DNA of 64,000 bases from Aureibaculum sp. 2308TA14-22 (GCF_040538665.1 NZ_JBEWXT010000001.1:1018501-1082500), one strand, 5' to 3'; positions 18,758-28,119 are shown, counted from the first letter of the stretch. Numbers and translations: made by a program. The notes: generated by a model not told the origin, from the letters alone.

Positions 18758-19807
18758 ATGATTAAAAGAAACAAGGCGTTTATTTCCAAATTCATCATTC
18801 ATAAAGTAGGTAATAAATTCAATGAGGCTAATAATGTATTTTCAGAAGATGTCGTCACTTTCGATGAAGATAGCTATAAATTGATGCAACCTTTTTTGTT
18901 GAGACCTTTTGGAAACGTTACGGAAAGTTATCGTTTTAACCACCACGCAGACATTAATTTAAATGAGATCAATAGTTATGCTCAACAAGTTTTTAGCGAT
19001 GATAATACTTTTATTGAGATTTCTAAAAACATTGTTAAACACTTGTTTGAGCAATCCAATTCCGCTCAAATCAAAACAGGAGATGTAATGATTGCTCTTT
19101 TCGAGGATATTGAATATAGGGAGGTCAACACTCAAGCTTTGGGGATTTTTAAAATTGAAAACAAAGCCGATTTTTTTCAGACCTACAAAGAAGGTAGTAG
19201 TTTTGACGTGTTTGTACAGCAGGGAATCAGCACCAAGAAATTAGATAAAGGCTGCTTGGTCATCAATTCGCAAGACGATGCTGGTTATACCATTCTGTCG
19301 GTTGATAACAATAATTACGACGCACAATATTGGATTAAAAATTTTCTGAATATCAAGTATGCCGATGATAGTAATAGACATACACAAGTCTACATAGATT
19401 TGTGTAAGGATTTTTCTGAAGAAGTTATCAAGCAAGAGTTTGGCAACCAACAACAAAATCAATTTCTAGCACAAACAATGGATTTTTTTAAAGAAAATGA
19501 AAGCGTAAACGTCAATGATTTTAAAGAAACCGTTTTTGAAGAAGATAACAGAAAGGATTTGTTTGACGGTTACAAAAAACAATTTGAGGATATAAATGGA
19601 GTACTTGTTCGTAATCAATTTTCAATATCTGAAGCAGTTGTAAAAAAACAAAAAAAGAAGATTAAAACGGACATTAAGCTTGATACAAATATTCAGATTA
19701 AACTGGATATTGATGCTCCTGATGCCGCGGAAGAATATTTAGAAAAAGGCTATGATGAAGAGCGAAAAATGATGTATTACAAAGTATATTTTAACGAAGA
19801 AGATTGA
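18758..19807 (+). CDS. 37-kDa nucleoid-associated protein (NdpA/YejK-like)
   Basis: 349 residues, the family size. The N-terminal IHKVGNKFNEANNVFSED opening and the KTGDVMIALFEDIEYREVNTQALGIFK stretch match the NdpA/YejK family of nucleoid-associated proteins. It is cytoplasmic and acidic apart from a lysine-rich patch near residue 310 (VVKKQKKKIKTD). The precise role is unclear even in characterised members. It is convergent with lipB, with an inverted-repeat element between them. Confidence 0.82.
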   Translation: MIKRNKAFISKFIIHKVGNKFNEANNVFSEDVVTFDEDSYKLMQPFLLRPFGNVTESYRFNHHADINLNEINSYAQQVFSDDNTFIEISKNIVKHLFEQSNSAQIKTGDVMIALFEDIEYREVNTQALGIFKIENKADFFQTYKEGSSFDVFVQQGISTKKLDKGCLVINSQDDAGYTILSVDNNNYDAQYWIKNFLNIKYADDSNRHTQVYIDLCKDFSEEVIKQEFGNQQQNQFLAQTMDFFKENESVNVNDFKETVFEEDNRKDLFDGYKKQFEDINGVLVRNQFSISEAVVKKQKKKIKTDIKLDTNIQIKLDIDAPDAAEEYLEKGYDEERKMMYYKVYFNEED

Positions 19808-19814
19808 CGCGAAT

Positions 19815-19882
19815 CGTCATGCTGAAGTTGTTTCGGCAACTGATTCTAATGTACTAGACCCTGAAAAAAGTTCAGGGTGACG
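19815..19882. repeat. Imperfect inverted repeat related to the 11254-11333 element
   Basis: The left arm begins CGTCATGCTGAAGTTGTTTC and the right arm ends TTCAGGGTGACG. The arms pair imperfectly, and both share the CGTCA..CTGAA core with the perfect repeat at 11254. It again lies between a convergent gene pair, where it can act as a two-way terminator. Confidence 0.7.
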
Positions 19883-19887
19883 TGTAA

Positions 19888-20601
19888 TTAAATTCTCAGT
19901 TGGGTGGTTACAAAATTTACTTCAAAAACATCTCCAAAATGCTTTAATATTTTAGTTTTCACTTCTTCGATATCTAGTGTTTTACCCAATTCAACTTCCA
20001 AAGAAGTAACTGCCTTACCACGAATACCACACGGAATAATGTGGTCAAAATAACCTAAGTTGGTATTTACGTTTAAAGCAAATCCGTGCATGGTTACCCA
20101 ACGGCTACTTCTTACGCCTAAAGCACAAATTTTTCTTGCAAAAGGAGTACCAACATCTAACCAAACACCGGTTTCTCCTGTGCTGCGTTCACCTTTTAAA
20201 CCATAATCAGCTAAAACCCGAATAATGGTTTCTTCTAAAGAACGCATGTATTTACCAATGTCGTTAAAGAAATTATCCAAATCTAAAATTGGATAGCCTA
20301 CTATTTGTCCAAAGCCGTGGTACGTGATGTCGCCACCACGATTAATTTTATGAAAGGATATGCCTTTTTCTTTGAGCTGCTTTTCACCCAATAATAAATT
20401 GTTCAAATCACCACTTTTGCCCAAGGTATACACATGAGGATGTTCTACAAACAAAAAATGATTCGGCGTTTCAAGATTCAGATTTTCATTTCTGTTTTTA
20501 CGTTTTATTTGCAAAATAGCATCAAACAGTTCTTCTTGATAATCCCAAGTTTCTTTGTAGTCTTTTGTTCCTAAATCTTGTAGTTGTATATTTTTATTCA
20601 A
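19888..20601 (-). CDS. lipB: Lipoyl(octanoyl) transferase
   Basis: 237 residues. RGGDITYHGFGQIVGYPILDL, the ARKICALGVR lysine region and the IIPCGI catalytic cysteine are the conserved features of LipB. It moves octanoyl from acyl carrier protein to the lipoyl domains of 2-oxoacid dehydrogenases and GcvH in the cytoplasm. It is slightly longer than many homologues because of an N-terminal extension before the EELFDAILQIK helix. LipA is not nearby. The YqaE-like gene lies 11 bases upstream on the same strand. Confidence 0.95.
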   Translation of the reverse strand: MNKNIQLQDLGTKDYKETWDYQEELFDAILQIKRKNRNENLNLETPNHFLFVEHPHVYTLGKSGDLNNLLLGEKQLKEKGISFHKINRGGDITYHGFGQIVGYPILDLDNFFNDIGKYMRSLEETIIRVLADYGLKGERSTGETGVWLDVGTPFARKICALGVRSSRWVTMHGFALNVNTNLGYFDHIIPCGIRGKAVTSLEVELGKTLDIEEVKTKILKHFGDVFEVNFVTTQLRI

Positions 20602-20612
20602 TGACTTTACAA

Positions 20613-20771
20613 TTATCTATTTGGATTATTCAAAATAATTAGAGCCGCTATTACGCCAGGTACCCAACCTAATACAGTTAGAATTAAAACAATTACTATT
20701 GACCCACATCCTTTATCAATAACTGCCAATGGTGGACAGATAACGGACAGCAATACTCTAAAACAACCCAT
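20613..20771 (-). CDS. YqaE/Pmp3 family small membrane protein
   Basis: A 52-residue ORF with ATG at 20769-20771 and TAA at 20613-20615. The product begins MGCFRVLLSVICPPLAVIDK and has GWVPGVIAALIIL near the end: two membrane segments joined by a short loop, exactly the Pmp3/YqaE pattern (CPPLAV, then LGWVPG, then A). Family members are stress-induced membrane-potential-linked proteolipids. It is just upstream of lipB on the same strand and could be cotranscribed with it. Confidence 0.9.
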   Translation of the reverse strand: MGCFRVLLSVICPPLAVIDKGCGSIVIVLILTVLGWVPGVIAALIILNNPNR

Positions 20772-20863
20772 ACTATTTTCGTTTACAAAGATATAAGAAT
20801 TTTATCTTATAATAGGACGTGGTTTGGGGCACTTTGTTACACTAATTTGTATAGAAAATATAC

Positions 20864-20871
20864 TATCTTTG
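20864..20871 (+). promoter_or_regulatory. -7 element TATCTTTG upstream of lysS
   Basis: A perfect TAnnTTTG match 22 bases before the lysS start. No TTG is found at ideal distance; the nearest, at 20847-20849, is only 14 bases away. Only the -7 element is supported. Confidence 0.5.
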
Positions 20872-20893
20872 CCGCCAAATCAAAAGGAATAAC

Positions 20894-22585
20894 ATGGCAT
20901 TGTCAGAGCAAGAAGTCGTAAGACGCGAAAAACTACAGAAACTACGTCAATTGGGCATCAATCCGTATCCTGCGGATTTATTTGCATTAGATCATACTTC
21001 TAAACAGATAAAATCTAATTTTGAAGAGGGTAAGAAAGTTGTGGTTGCAGGTCGATTAATGTCACGTCGTATTCAAGGGAGTGCTAGTTTTGCTGAGTTG
21101 CAAGATAGTGATGGTAGAATACAAGTGTATTTTAATCGTGATGAAATCTGTACAGGCGACGATAAAAGCAAATACAATGATGTTTATAAAAAACTATTAG
21201 ATATTGGTGATTTTATAGGTGTTGAAGGCGAGTTATTTTTAACCAAGGTTGGTGAAAAAACCATAAAAGTTAAAGATTTTACGCTATTGAGTAAAACCCT
21301 AAAACCATTACCGTTACCAAAAGTAGATGCCGAAGGAAATATCCATGACGAATTTAACGACCCTGAATTGCGTTACCGTCAACGTTATGCCGATTTGGTG
21401 GTAAATCCGCACGTAAAAGAAGTTTTTGTAAAACGTACAAAACTCTTTAATGCCATGCGTACCTATTTTAATGATGCAGGTTATTTCGAAGTTGAAACGC
21501 CAATTTTACAACCCATACCAGGAGGAGCAGCCGCTCGTCCGTTTGTAACGCATCATAACAGTCTAGATATTCCGTTGTATTTACGTATTGCGAATGAACT
21601 GTACCTAAAACGATTGATTGTTGGCGGTTTTGACGGTGTGTATGAGTTCTCTAAAAACTTCCGTAACGAGGGTATGGACAGAACCCATAATCCCGAATTT
21701 ACGGCTATGGAAATATACGTAGCGTATAAGGATTACAATTGGATGATGGAGTTTGTAGAAAACCTATTGGAGTATTGTGCCATTGCGGTAAACGGAACTA
21801 CAAAAGCAACTTTCGGCGAGCATGAAATCGATTTTAAAGCTCCGTACAAAAGAGTGACGATGACCGATGCCATTATTGAATTTACGGGTTTTGATATTAC
21901 GGGTAAAACTGAAGATGAAATCCGAAAAGCGGCTAAAGAAATGGGAGTTGAAGTGGATGAGACTATGGGTAAAGGCAAGTTGATTGATGAAATATTTGGA
22001 GAAAAATGTGAAGAAAATTACATCCAACCCACCTATATAACAGACTATCCAAAGGAGATGAGTCCACTATGTAAAGAACACCGTACAAATCCGGAATTAA
22101 CGGAACGTTTTGAGTTGATGGTTTGTGGTAAAGAAATCGCAAATGCTTATTCTGAGCTTAATGACCCGATTGACCAAAGAGAACGTTTTGAACATCAATT
22201 AAAATTGGCTCAAAAAGGCGACGATGAAGCCACGGAATTTATAGATTATGATTTTTTACGTTCGTTGGAATACGGTATGCCACCAGCTTCAGGGTTGGGT
22301 ATTGGTATGGACAGGTTAGTTATGTTTTTAACCAATCAGCAATCTATTCAAGAGGTATTGTTTTTTCCTCAAATGCGACCTGAAAAGAAAGCCCTAGACT
22401 TAACCGATGAGGAAAAAGAGGTTTTGAAATTGCTAAAAGCGAATTCACCAATAGATTTAACAGAACTCAAATCACAATCAGGCCTAAGCAATAAAAAATG
22501 GGATAAAACCATTAAAGGGTTGACTAAGCATAAACTGGCAGTTGTTACAAAAAATGAGGAAGGGTTGTTTGTTGAGTCTGTTTAA
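20894..22585 (+). CDS. lysS: Lysyl-tRNA synthetase, class II
   Basis: 563 residues. An OB-fold anticodon-binding domain (GRLMSRRIQGSASFAELQD) leads to the class II catalytic core with motif 2 FRNEGMDRTHNPEFT and motif 3 GLGIGMDRLVMFLT. The core ends at about residue 495. The last 60 residues (DLTDEEKEVLKLLK onward) form an extra winged-helix-like module that E. coli LysS lacks. It charges tRNA-Lys. It is monogenic, with a good -7 element upstream. Confidence 0.97.
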   Translation: MALSEQEVVRREKLQKLRQLGINPYPADLFALDHTSKQIKSNFEEGKKVVVAGRLMSRRIQGSASFAELQDSDGRIQVYFNRDEICTGDDKSKYNDVYKKLLDIGDFIGVEGELFLTKVGEKTIKVKDFTLLSKTLKPLPLPKVDAEGNIHDEFNDPELRYRQRYADLVVNPHVKEVFVKRTKLFNAMRTYFNDAGYFEVETPILQPIPGGAAARPFVTHHNSLDIPLYLRIANELYLKRLIVGGFDGVYEFSKNFRNEGMDRTHNPEFTAMEIYVAYKDYNWMMEFVENLLEYCAIAVNGTTKATFGEHEIDFKAPYKRVTMTDAIIEFTGFDITGKTEDEIRKAAKEMGVEVDETMGKGKLIDEIFGEKCEENYIQPTYITDYPKEMSPLCKEHRTNPELTERFELMVCGKEIANAYSELNDPIDQRERFEHQLKLAQKGDDEATEFIDYDFLRSLEYGMPPASGLGIGMDRLVMFLTNQQSIQEVLFFPQMRPEKKALDLTDEEKEVLKLLKANSPIDLTELKSQSGLSNKKWDKTIKGLTKHKLAVVTKNEEGLFVESV

Positions 22586-22692
22586 TTTTACTTGATAGTA
22601 GTTGTTAGTTTTTTCCTTTAAGGACAATTGTTTTGATTCTTATTTTGACTCAAAAAAATTCCTTAGCTTTACCAAATAACAGCCAATAACGA

Positions 22693-24171
22693 ATGAACCA
22701 AACCACTATAACTCAAAAAACAGGCCTCATTCTAGGTCCAATAGTTTTTGCACTTACCTTAATCTTTTTCCATCCAGAAGGCTTGTCTAAAGAAGCCAAT
22801 GCAGTATTGGCAGCAACCTTGTGGATTGCTATTTGGTGGATAACGGAAGCTATTCCAATAGCTGTTACAGCCTTGTTACCAATTGTATTATTTCCACTTT
22901 CGGGCGGATTAGATATTGCATCGACAAGTGGTTCTTACGGGCATAAATATGTGTTCTTGTATTTGGGCGGTTTTATCATTGCTATTGCCATTGAAAAATG
23001 GAATTTACACAAACGGATAGCTTTAAATATCATCAATCTTATTGGTTCAGATGTTCGGAAGATCATTTTAGGTTTTATGTTGGCTACCGCATTTTTATCT
23101 ATGTGGATTTCCAATACTGCCACATCCGTCATGATGCTGCCAATTGGTATTGCCATCATAAAACAGTTAAAGGATAACCCTGATACCGTTGAAGATGAAA
23201 ACAGAATTTTTGGTAAAGCCTTGATGTTAGCTATTGCTTACAGTGCCTCTATTGGTGGAGTGGCTACCTTAATTGGAACGCCACCAAATTTAGTGTTGGC
23301 TGGCGTTGTGGAAGAAACCTATGGTTACGAAATTACCTTTTCGCAATGGTTTCTATTTGGTTTTCCAATTTCAGTGGTTTTATTAATTATTTGCTGGAAC
23401 TATCTGACCAAATTTGCCTTTACGTTTAAACAAAAGGAGTTCCCAGGAGGTAGGGCAGAAATTAAAAGACTTTTACAGCAATTAGGCAAAATAAGTTATG
23501 AGGAAAAAGTGGTCGCTTTTGTCTTTGCCTTAACTGCTTTTTGTTGGATTACGCGTTCCTTTTTATTACAAAAAATATTACCACAATTGGATGATACCAT
23601 TATTGCCATTGCCTTTGCGATAGTGTTATTTTTAATCCCATCAAAGGATAAAAAAGATAAATTGGTCAAATGGAACGAAGCAGTAAAACTACCTTGGGGA
23701 ATTATTGTTCTATTCGGAGGTGGCATGGCGTTGGCCAAAGGGTTTGAAGTTAGCGGATTAGCATTTTGGTTAGGAAGCCAAATGACCGCTTTTGGAGGAT
23801 TGACTTTGATTTTATTGATATTGGTATTGATTGCCGCAGTTAACTTTTTAACAGAAATCACGTCTAACTTGGCAACAACAGCTATGTTACTACCTGTACT
23901 GGCACCAATGGCTTTAACGGTAGATGTGCACCCGTTTGTATTAATGACAGCTGCTGCCGTGGCAGCATCCTGTGCATTTATGCTACCTGTTGCAACACCA
24001 CCAAACGCCGTGGTTTTTGGTTCAGGTTATTTACGAATTCCAGATATGGTGTCAAAAGGTATAGTTATGAATATTATTTCTATAATTATCCTCACCCTTT
24101 TTGTATATTTTGTTTTACCAGAATTATGGGACTTGACGGTTCAAGGTTTTCCTGAGACTTTGAAAAAATAA
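22693..24171 (+). CDS. SLC13/DASS family anion symporter
   Basis: 492 residues with about eleven to twelve membrane helices. The two hairpin motifs WISNTATSVMMLPIGIAII and LTEITSNLATTAMLLPVLAPMA are the duplicated SNT/TNT substrate and sodium sites of the divalent-anion/sodium symporters. Substrates in the family are C4-dicarboxylates, citrate, phosphate or sulfate. Sulfate would suit a sulfatase-bearing organism, but nothing here decides it. It stands alone between lysS and the metalloprotease gene. Confidence 0.9.
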   Translation: MNQTTITQKTGLILGPIVFALTLIFFHPEGLSKEANAVLAATLWIAIWWITEAIPIAVTALLPIVLFPLSGGLDIASTSGSYGHKYVFLYLGGFIIAIAIEKWNLHKRIALNIINLIGSDVRKIILGFMLATAFLSMWISNTATSVMMLPIGIAIIKQLKDNPDTVEDENRIFGKALMLAIAYSASIGGVATLIGTPPNLVLAGVVEETYGYEITFSQWFLFGFPISVVLLIICWNYLTKFAFTFKQKEFPGGRAEIKRLLQQLGKISYEEKVVAFVFALTAFCWITRSFLLQKILPQLDDTIIAIAFAIVLFLIPSKDKKDKLVKWNEAVKLPWGIIVLFGGGMALAKGFEVSGLAFWLGSQMTAFGGLTLILLILVLIAAVNFLTEITSNLATTAMLLPVLAPMALTVDVHPFVLMTAAAVAASCAFMLPVATPPNAVVFGSGYLRIPDMVSKGIVMNIISIIILTLFVYFVLPELWDLTVQGFPETLKK

Positions 24172-24286
24172 GATGTAATATTTTGATAGTTACCGATTTC
24201 TTTAACATTTTGTTAAGAAATAATTAGTCATTATTCAATACTTTCGTTTTTTTAAAATTAAATTAACCCTTTACTCAACTAAATCT

Positions 24287-26779
24287 ATGTTCAAAAAACT
24301 ACCTATTGCAATTGCTATTGTTGTTATGGCATTGCTAACAGCTTCTTGTTCAAGTACAAAAGAAGCAAGTAAATCAAAAGCTAAAGCAGCTGCTACAGCT
24401 AAAAAACCACCAGCTAAAAAAGGAGCTATAAAACCTTATAATAAAGTGATTACCAAAGAGGCCAAAACTGACGAAGGTCTTTTTAAAGTACATAAACTTG
24501 ACGAAAAATACTTCTACGAAATCCCTGATTCTTTATTGGAGCGTGAAATGTTAATGGTAACTCGTATTGCTAAAACAGCTTCAGGTATTGGTTTTGGAGG
24601 CGGTAAACAAAATACTAAAGTTGTTCGTTGGCAGAAAAAAGGCAAAAAAATTGTTGCTAGAGTAGTATCACATAATGTAGTGGCAGCAGATTCATTGCCA
24701 GTGCACGAAGCCGTTGTAAATTCAAATTTTGAGCCTATATTATATACTTTTCCAATTAAGGCGTTTAGTAAAGATTCTACTGCAACGGTTATAGATGTAA
24801 CTGATTTTTTCAATAAGGATGTAAAAGCATTAGGTTTACCTGACTTCAGAAGAAAACAATACAAAGTATCTCGTTTAGACGCTGACAAATCGTTTATAGA
24901 AAGTGTTAAAAGTTATCCTGAAAATATAGAAGCAAGACATGTAAAAACATATATGGCAGGTTCACCACCTTCAAACTCAAGTACAGGTACTATATCCATT
25001 GAAATTAATAATTCAATGGTGCTATTACCAAAAGTTCCTATGAAACGTAGAATGTTTGATAAAAGAGTGGGTTGGTTTACTTCAAGTCAAATTGATTACG
25101 GTTTAGAAGCTCAAAAAAGTAAAACACTTACGTATTTAGATAGATGGCGTTTAGAAGTTAGAGATGAAGATATTGAGAAGTTCAAAAGAGGTGAATTGGT
25201 AGTGCCAAAAAAACAAATTGTTTATTATATAGATAGAGCAACACCAAAAAAATGGAGAAAATATATTAAAGACGGTATAGAAGATTGGCAAGTAGCTTTT
25301 GAAGCAGCTGGATTTAAAGATGCCATTATAGCAAAAGATCCTCCAACAGTTGAGGAGGATCCAGAGTGGTCTCCTGAAGATGTACGCTATTCGGTTGTAC
25401 GATACTTAGCTTCTCCTATTCCCAATGCAAATGGGCCACATGTAAGTGATCCCCGTTCTGGAGAAATTTTAGAATCTGATATTAACTGGTATCACAATGT
25501 AATGAGTTTATTAAACGGTTGGTTTTTTGTGCAAACTGCGGCTATAAATCCTGATGCTCAAACAACTGAATTTAAAGATGAAGTTATGGGTGAACTAATT
25601 AAATTTGTTTCCTCTCACGAAGTAGGACACACTTTAGGATTACCTCACAATATGGGTAGTAGTACTGCTTACCCAGTTGATTCTTTAAGGTCAAAATCGT
25701 TTACTCAAAAGTATGGTACGGCACCTTCAATTATGGACTACGCTCGTTTTAACTATGTGGCTCAACCAGAAGATAAAGGTGTAGCTTTAATGCCTAATAT
25801 AGGCGTTTATGATAAATATTCTATTGCTTGGGGCTATAGACCAATTTTAGATGCAAAAACTCCTGAAGATGAAAAGAAAACGTTAGATTCTTGGATTTTG
25901 AAACATGCAGGAGACCCAATGTATAGATTTGGTCGTCAGCAAGGAGGAGGAGTTATTGATCCCAGCTCGCAAACAGAAGACTTAGGTGATGATGCTGTAA
26001 AAGCTAGTGATTATGGAATTGCAAACCTTAAGCGTATTGTTCCTAACTTGATAGAATGGACATCTGAAGAAGGTAAGAATTATGATGATTTACAAACTAT
26101 GTACGGTCATGTAGTTTCTCAATTTAATAGATATATGGGGCATGTTACCTCTAATATTGGTGGAGTTTACGAATATTATAAAACATCTGATCAAGAAGGA
26201 GCTGTATATACACATGTTTCGAAAGCTAAGCAGAAAGAATCATTACAATTTTTACATAAAAATTTATTTCAAACTCCAAAATGGATGATTGACGATAATA
26301 TCTTCAACAAATTCCAAAGTGCTGGTGCAGTTGAAAGAATTAGAGGAATTCAAGCGAGAACTTTAGATAATATTCTTGATTTTGGTAGAATGGCTAGAAT
26401 GATTGAAAACGAAACATTGAACGGAAACAAAGCGTATAAATTAGTTGATATGATGCGAGATTTAAGAAGAGGTGTTTGGAGCGAAGTATATAACGGACGC
26501 TCAATAGATACCTATAGAAGAAATTTACAACGTGCTTATATTGACAGGATGGAATATTTAATGACTAAAGAGCAAACGCCTATTCCACCACAATTTAGAA
26601 GATGGATAACCAGAACAAATGTTAATGTAAAAGAATCTGATATTAGACCAGTTGTTAGAGCGGAGTTAAAAACGTTACAACGTTCTGCCAGGTCGTCTGC
26701 TGCAAATTCATCAGGCATGAAAAGAATTCATTTACAAGATATTGTTGAAAGGATAGAAAATATCTTAAACCCTAAATAG
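24287..26779 (+). CDS. Large zinc-dependent metalloprotease lipoprotein (DUF5117/DUF4953-like)
   Basis: 830 residues. The signal peptide ends in lipobox TASC, followed by a lysine/alanine-rich tether. The middle holds the DUF5117-like beta domain (LLEREMLMVTRIAKTASG). The catalytic motif is H444-E-V-G-H448-TLGLPH454N, the metzincin-like zinc site, and a downstream SIMDYARFNYVAQPED supplies the Met-turn. The C-terminal helical region is typical of these Bacteroidota proteins. It is probably exposed on the outer or periplasmic membrane face. The substrate is unknown. An intrinsic terminator follows. Confidence 0.9.
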   Translation: MFKKLPIAIAIVVMALLTASCSSTKEASKSKAKAAATAKKPPAKKGAIKPYNKVITKEAKTDEGLFKVHKLDEKYFYEIPDSLLEREMLMVTRIAKTASGIGFGGGKQNTKVVRWQKKGKKIVARVVSHNVVAADSLPVHEAVVNSNFEPILYTFPIKAFSKDSTATVIDVTDFFNKDVKALGLPDFRRKQYKVSRLDADKSFIESVKSYPENIEARHVKTYMAGSPPSNSSTGTISIEINNSMVLLPKVPMKRRMFDKRVGWFTSSQIDYGLEAQKSKTLTYLDRWRLEVRDEDIEKFKRGELVVPKKQIVYYIDRATPKKWRKYIKDGIEDWQVAFEAAGFKDAIIAKDPPTVEEDPEWSPEDVRYSVVRYLASPIPNANGPHVSDPRSGEILESDINWYHNVMSLLNGWFFVQTAAINPDAQTTEFKDEVMGELIKFVSSHEVGHTLGLPHNMGSSTAYPVDSLRSKSFTQKYGTAPSIMDYARFNYVAQPEDKGVALMPNIGVYDKYSIAWGYRPILDAKTPEDEKKTLDSWILKHAGDPMYRFGRQQGGGVIDPSSQTEDLGDDAVKASDYGIANLKRIVPNLIEWTSEEGKNYDDLQTMYGHVVSQFNRYMGHVTSNIGGVYEYYKTSDQEGAVYTHVSKAKQKESLQFLHKNLFQTPKWMIDDNIFNKFQSAGAVERIRGIQARTLDNILDFGRMARMIENETLNGNKAYKLVDMMRDLRRGVWSEVYNGRSIDTYRRNLQRAYIDRMEYLMTKEQTPIPPQFRRWITRTNVNVKESDIRPVVRAELKTLQRSARSSAANSSGMKRIHLQDIVERIENILNPK

Positions 26780-26795
26780 TATAAAATACCGAGTT

Positions 26796-26826
26796 AAAAA
26801 ATCCGACGTAAGTCGGATTTTTTTTG
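26796..26826 (+). terminator. Intrinsic terminator after the metalloprotease gene
   Basis: Stem ATCCGAC/GTCGGAT with loop GTAA, flanked by A5 on the left and a run of eight T on the right. Confidence 0.9.
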
Positions 26827-26861
26827 TTCTAATATTAATGTAGAAGTCTTAAATAGTTTTG

Positions 26862-26869
26862 TATATTTG
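26862..26869 (+). promoter_or_regulatory. -7 element TATATTTG upstream of rpsU
   Basis: A perfect TAnnTTTG match 53 bases before the rpsU start and 36 bases after the preceding terminator's T tract, giving a leader of roughly 45 bases. No clear -33 TTG at standard spacing. Confidence 0.55.
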
Positions 26870-26907
26870 CACCCCAATTAAAAATAACTAAAAAGAATAC
26901 GTATGAA

Positions 26908-26915
26908 GGGAGGTG
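26908..26915 (+). promoter_or_regulatory. Strong Shine-Dalgarno sequence of rpsU
   Basis: GGGAGGTG lies 7 bases before the rpsU ATG. GGAGGTG is a seven-base match to the complement of the 16S rRNA 3' end. Hardly any other gene in this window has such a site. In Flavobacteria bS21 is known to help hide the anti-SD, and rpsU is known to keep a strong SD, so this is probably an autoregulatory element. Confidence 0.85.
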
Positions 26916-26922
26916 CAACACT

Positions 26923-27120
26923 ATGTTAATAATTCCAGTAAAAGATGGTGAGAATATAGATAGAGCGTTAAAACGTTTTAAGAGAAAATTTGACAGGACT
27001 AAAACTATGAAGCAGTTGCGTGAGCGTAAACACTTTACAAAACCTTCAGTTGAAAGAAGAGCTCAAATTCAAAAAGCTCAATATATTCAGAACATTAGAA
27101 CAGAAGAAGAGCAAGGTTAA
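26923..27120 (+). CDS. rpsU: 30S ribosomal protein bS21
   Basis: 65 residues: MLIIPVKDGENIDRALKRFKRK, then a basic helix (RERKHFTKPSVERRAQ), the Bacteroidota form of bS21. It binds the small subunit near the 3' end of 16S rRNA. It has its own -7 element and an exceptional Shine-Dalgarno site, and it is closed by a bipartite hairpin terminator. The chosen ATG is fixed by the SD spacing and by the conserved IPVKDGE start. Confidence 0.97.
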   Translation: MLIIPVKDGENIDRALKRFKRKFDRTKTMKQLRERKHFTKPSVERRAQIQKAQYIQNIRTEEEQG

Positions 27121-27167
27121 TATTTGCGTCCTATTATATAGGTATATACTTCTACTAAAAATAAGTT

Positions 27168-27223
27168 AAACCGTTAGTAAAGCCACTACATATTTTGTAG
27201 CTTTGTTTTCTAACGGTTTTTTT
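27168..27223 (+). terminator. Bipartite terminator of rpsU abutting the recombinase start
   Basis: Outer stem AAACCGTTAG (27168-27177) pairs with CTAACGGTTT (27210-27219). An inner stem CTACA/TGTAG lies between, and the T tract runs to base 27223, directly before the ATG of the recombinase. Transcription reading into the recombinase would have to pass this structure. Confidence 0.8.
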
Positions 27224-28114
27224 ATGTCAATAATTCATTTTATCGATTATCTCACTTCTGAGAAAAAATACTCACCTCATACCGTTAGAGCCTATCAAGA
27301 CGATTTAACATCTTTTAAACTATTTTGTCAAAAGACCTATAATACCGAAAAGTTGATTGATGTAAATTACAGTCAAATCAGATTATGGATAGTAGAGATG
27401 GTCAATGAAAAGAAATCTAATAGAACCATTAATAGAAAAATAACAAGCCTAAAAACCTATTATAAGTTTTTAGTTAAAACTAAACAATTAAAAGAGACAC
27501 CGCTACTCAATCATCAAGCGTTAAAGATTTCGAAGAAAATGCAAGTTCCATTTTCTCAAGCAGAAATTGAAGAAGTGTTAAATAATTTGAATTCTGATGA
27601 TCTTGATTTTGAATCAACTCGAAATAAATTAATTGTTGAGTTGTTGTATTCTACAGGGATGCGTCGAGCAGAACTCATAGAGTTAAAGTTAAATGCTGTT
27701 AACTTGCATAATACTACATTAAAAGTAATAGGTAAAAGAAACAAAGAAAGATACATTCCATTATTAAACTCTGTCCAAAAAACATTAACTGTTTATCTTT
27801 CTGAAAGAAAAGAATTGAACAGTGGTAGTGATTATCTTTTTGTAACGAGTAAAGGCAATAAAATATATCCAAATCTAGTTTATAGAATAGTAAATGAATA
27901 CTTTGGCAAAGTATCTTCAAAAGTTAAAAAAAGCCCTCATGTTATTAGACATTCGTTTGCTACACATTTGTTAAACGAAGGGGCAGATTTAAATTCAGTT
28001 AAAGAGTTATTAGGTCATTCAAGCCTAGCTTCAACCCAGATTTATACGCATAGCAGTTTGAATGAATTAAAAAAAGTTTATAACCAGGCTCATCCAAGGA
28101 GCTCTAAAACCTAA
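27224..28114 (+). CDS. xerC: Site-specific tyrosine recombinase XerC/XerD-like
   Basis: 296 residues from the ATG at 27224. An in-frame start at 27203 lies inside the terminator stem. The N-terminal SAM-like core-binding domain (FIDYLTSEKKYSPHTVRAYQDDL) precedes the catalytic domain with GMRRAEL, HVIRHSFATHLL, LGHSSLASTQIYTH and the nucleophile Y274. It should resolve chromosome dimers at dif, though whether it is the XerC or the XerD equivalent is uncertain. hpf follows after 5 bases, so the two form an operon. Confidence 0.9.
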   Translation: MSIIHFIDYLTSEKKYSPHTVRAYQDDLTSFKLFCQKTYNTEKLIDVNYSQIRLWIVEMVNEKKSNRTINRKITSLKTYYKFLVKTKQLKETPLLNHQALKISKKMQVPFSQAEIEEVLNNLNSDDLDFESTRNKLIVELLYSTGMRRAELIELKLNAVNLHNTTLKVIGKRNKERYIPLLNSVQKTLTVYLSERKELNSGSDYLFVTSKGNKIYPNLVYRIVNEYFGKVSSKVKKSPHVIRHSFATHLLNEGADLNSVKELLGHSSLASTQIYTHSSLNELKKVYNQAHPRSSKT

Positions 28115-28119
28115 ATTGT

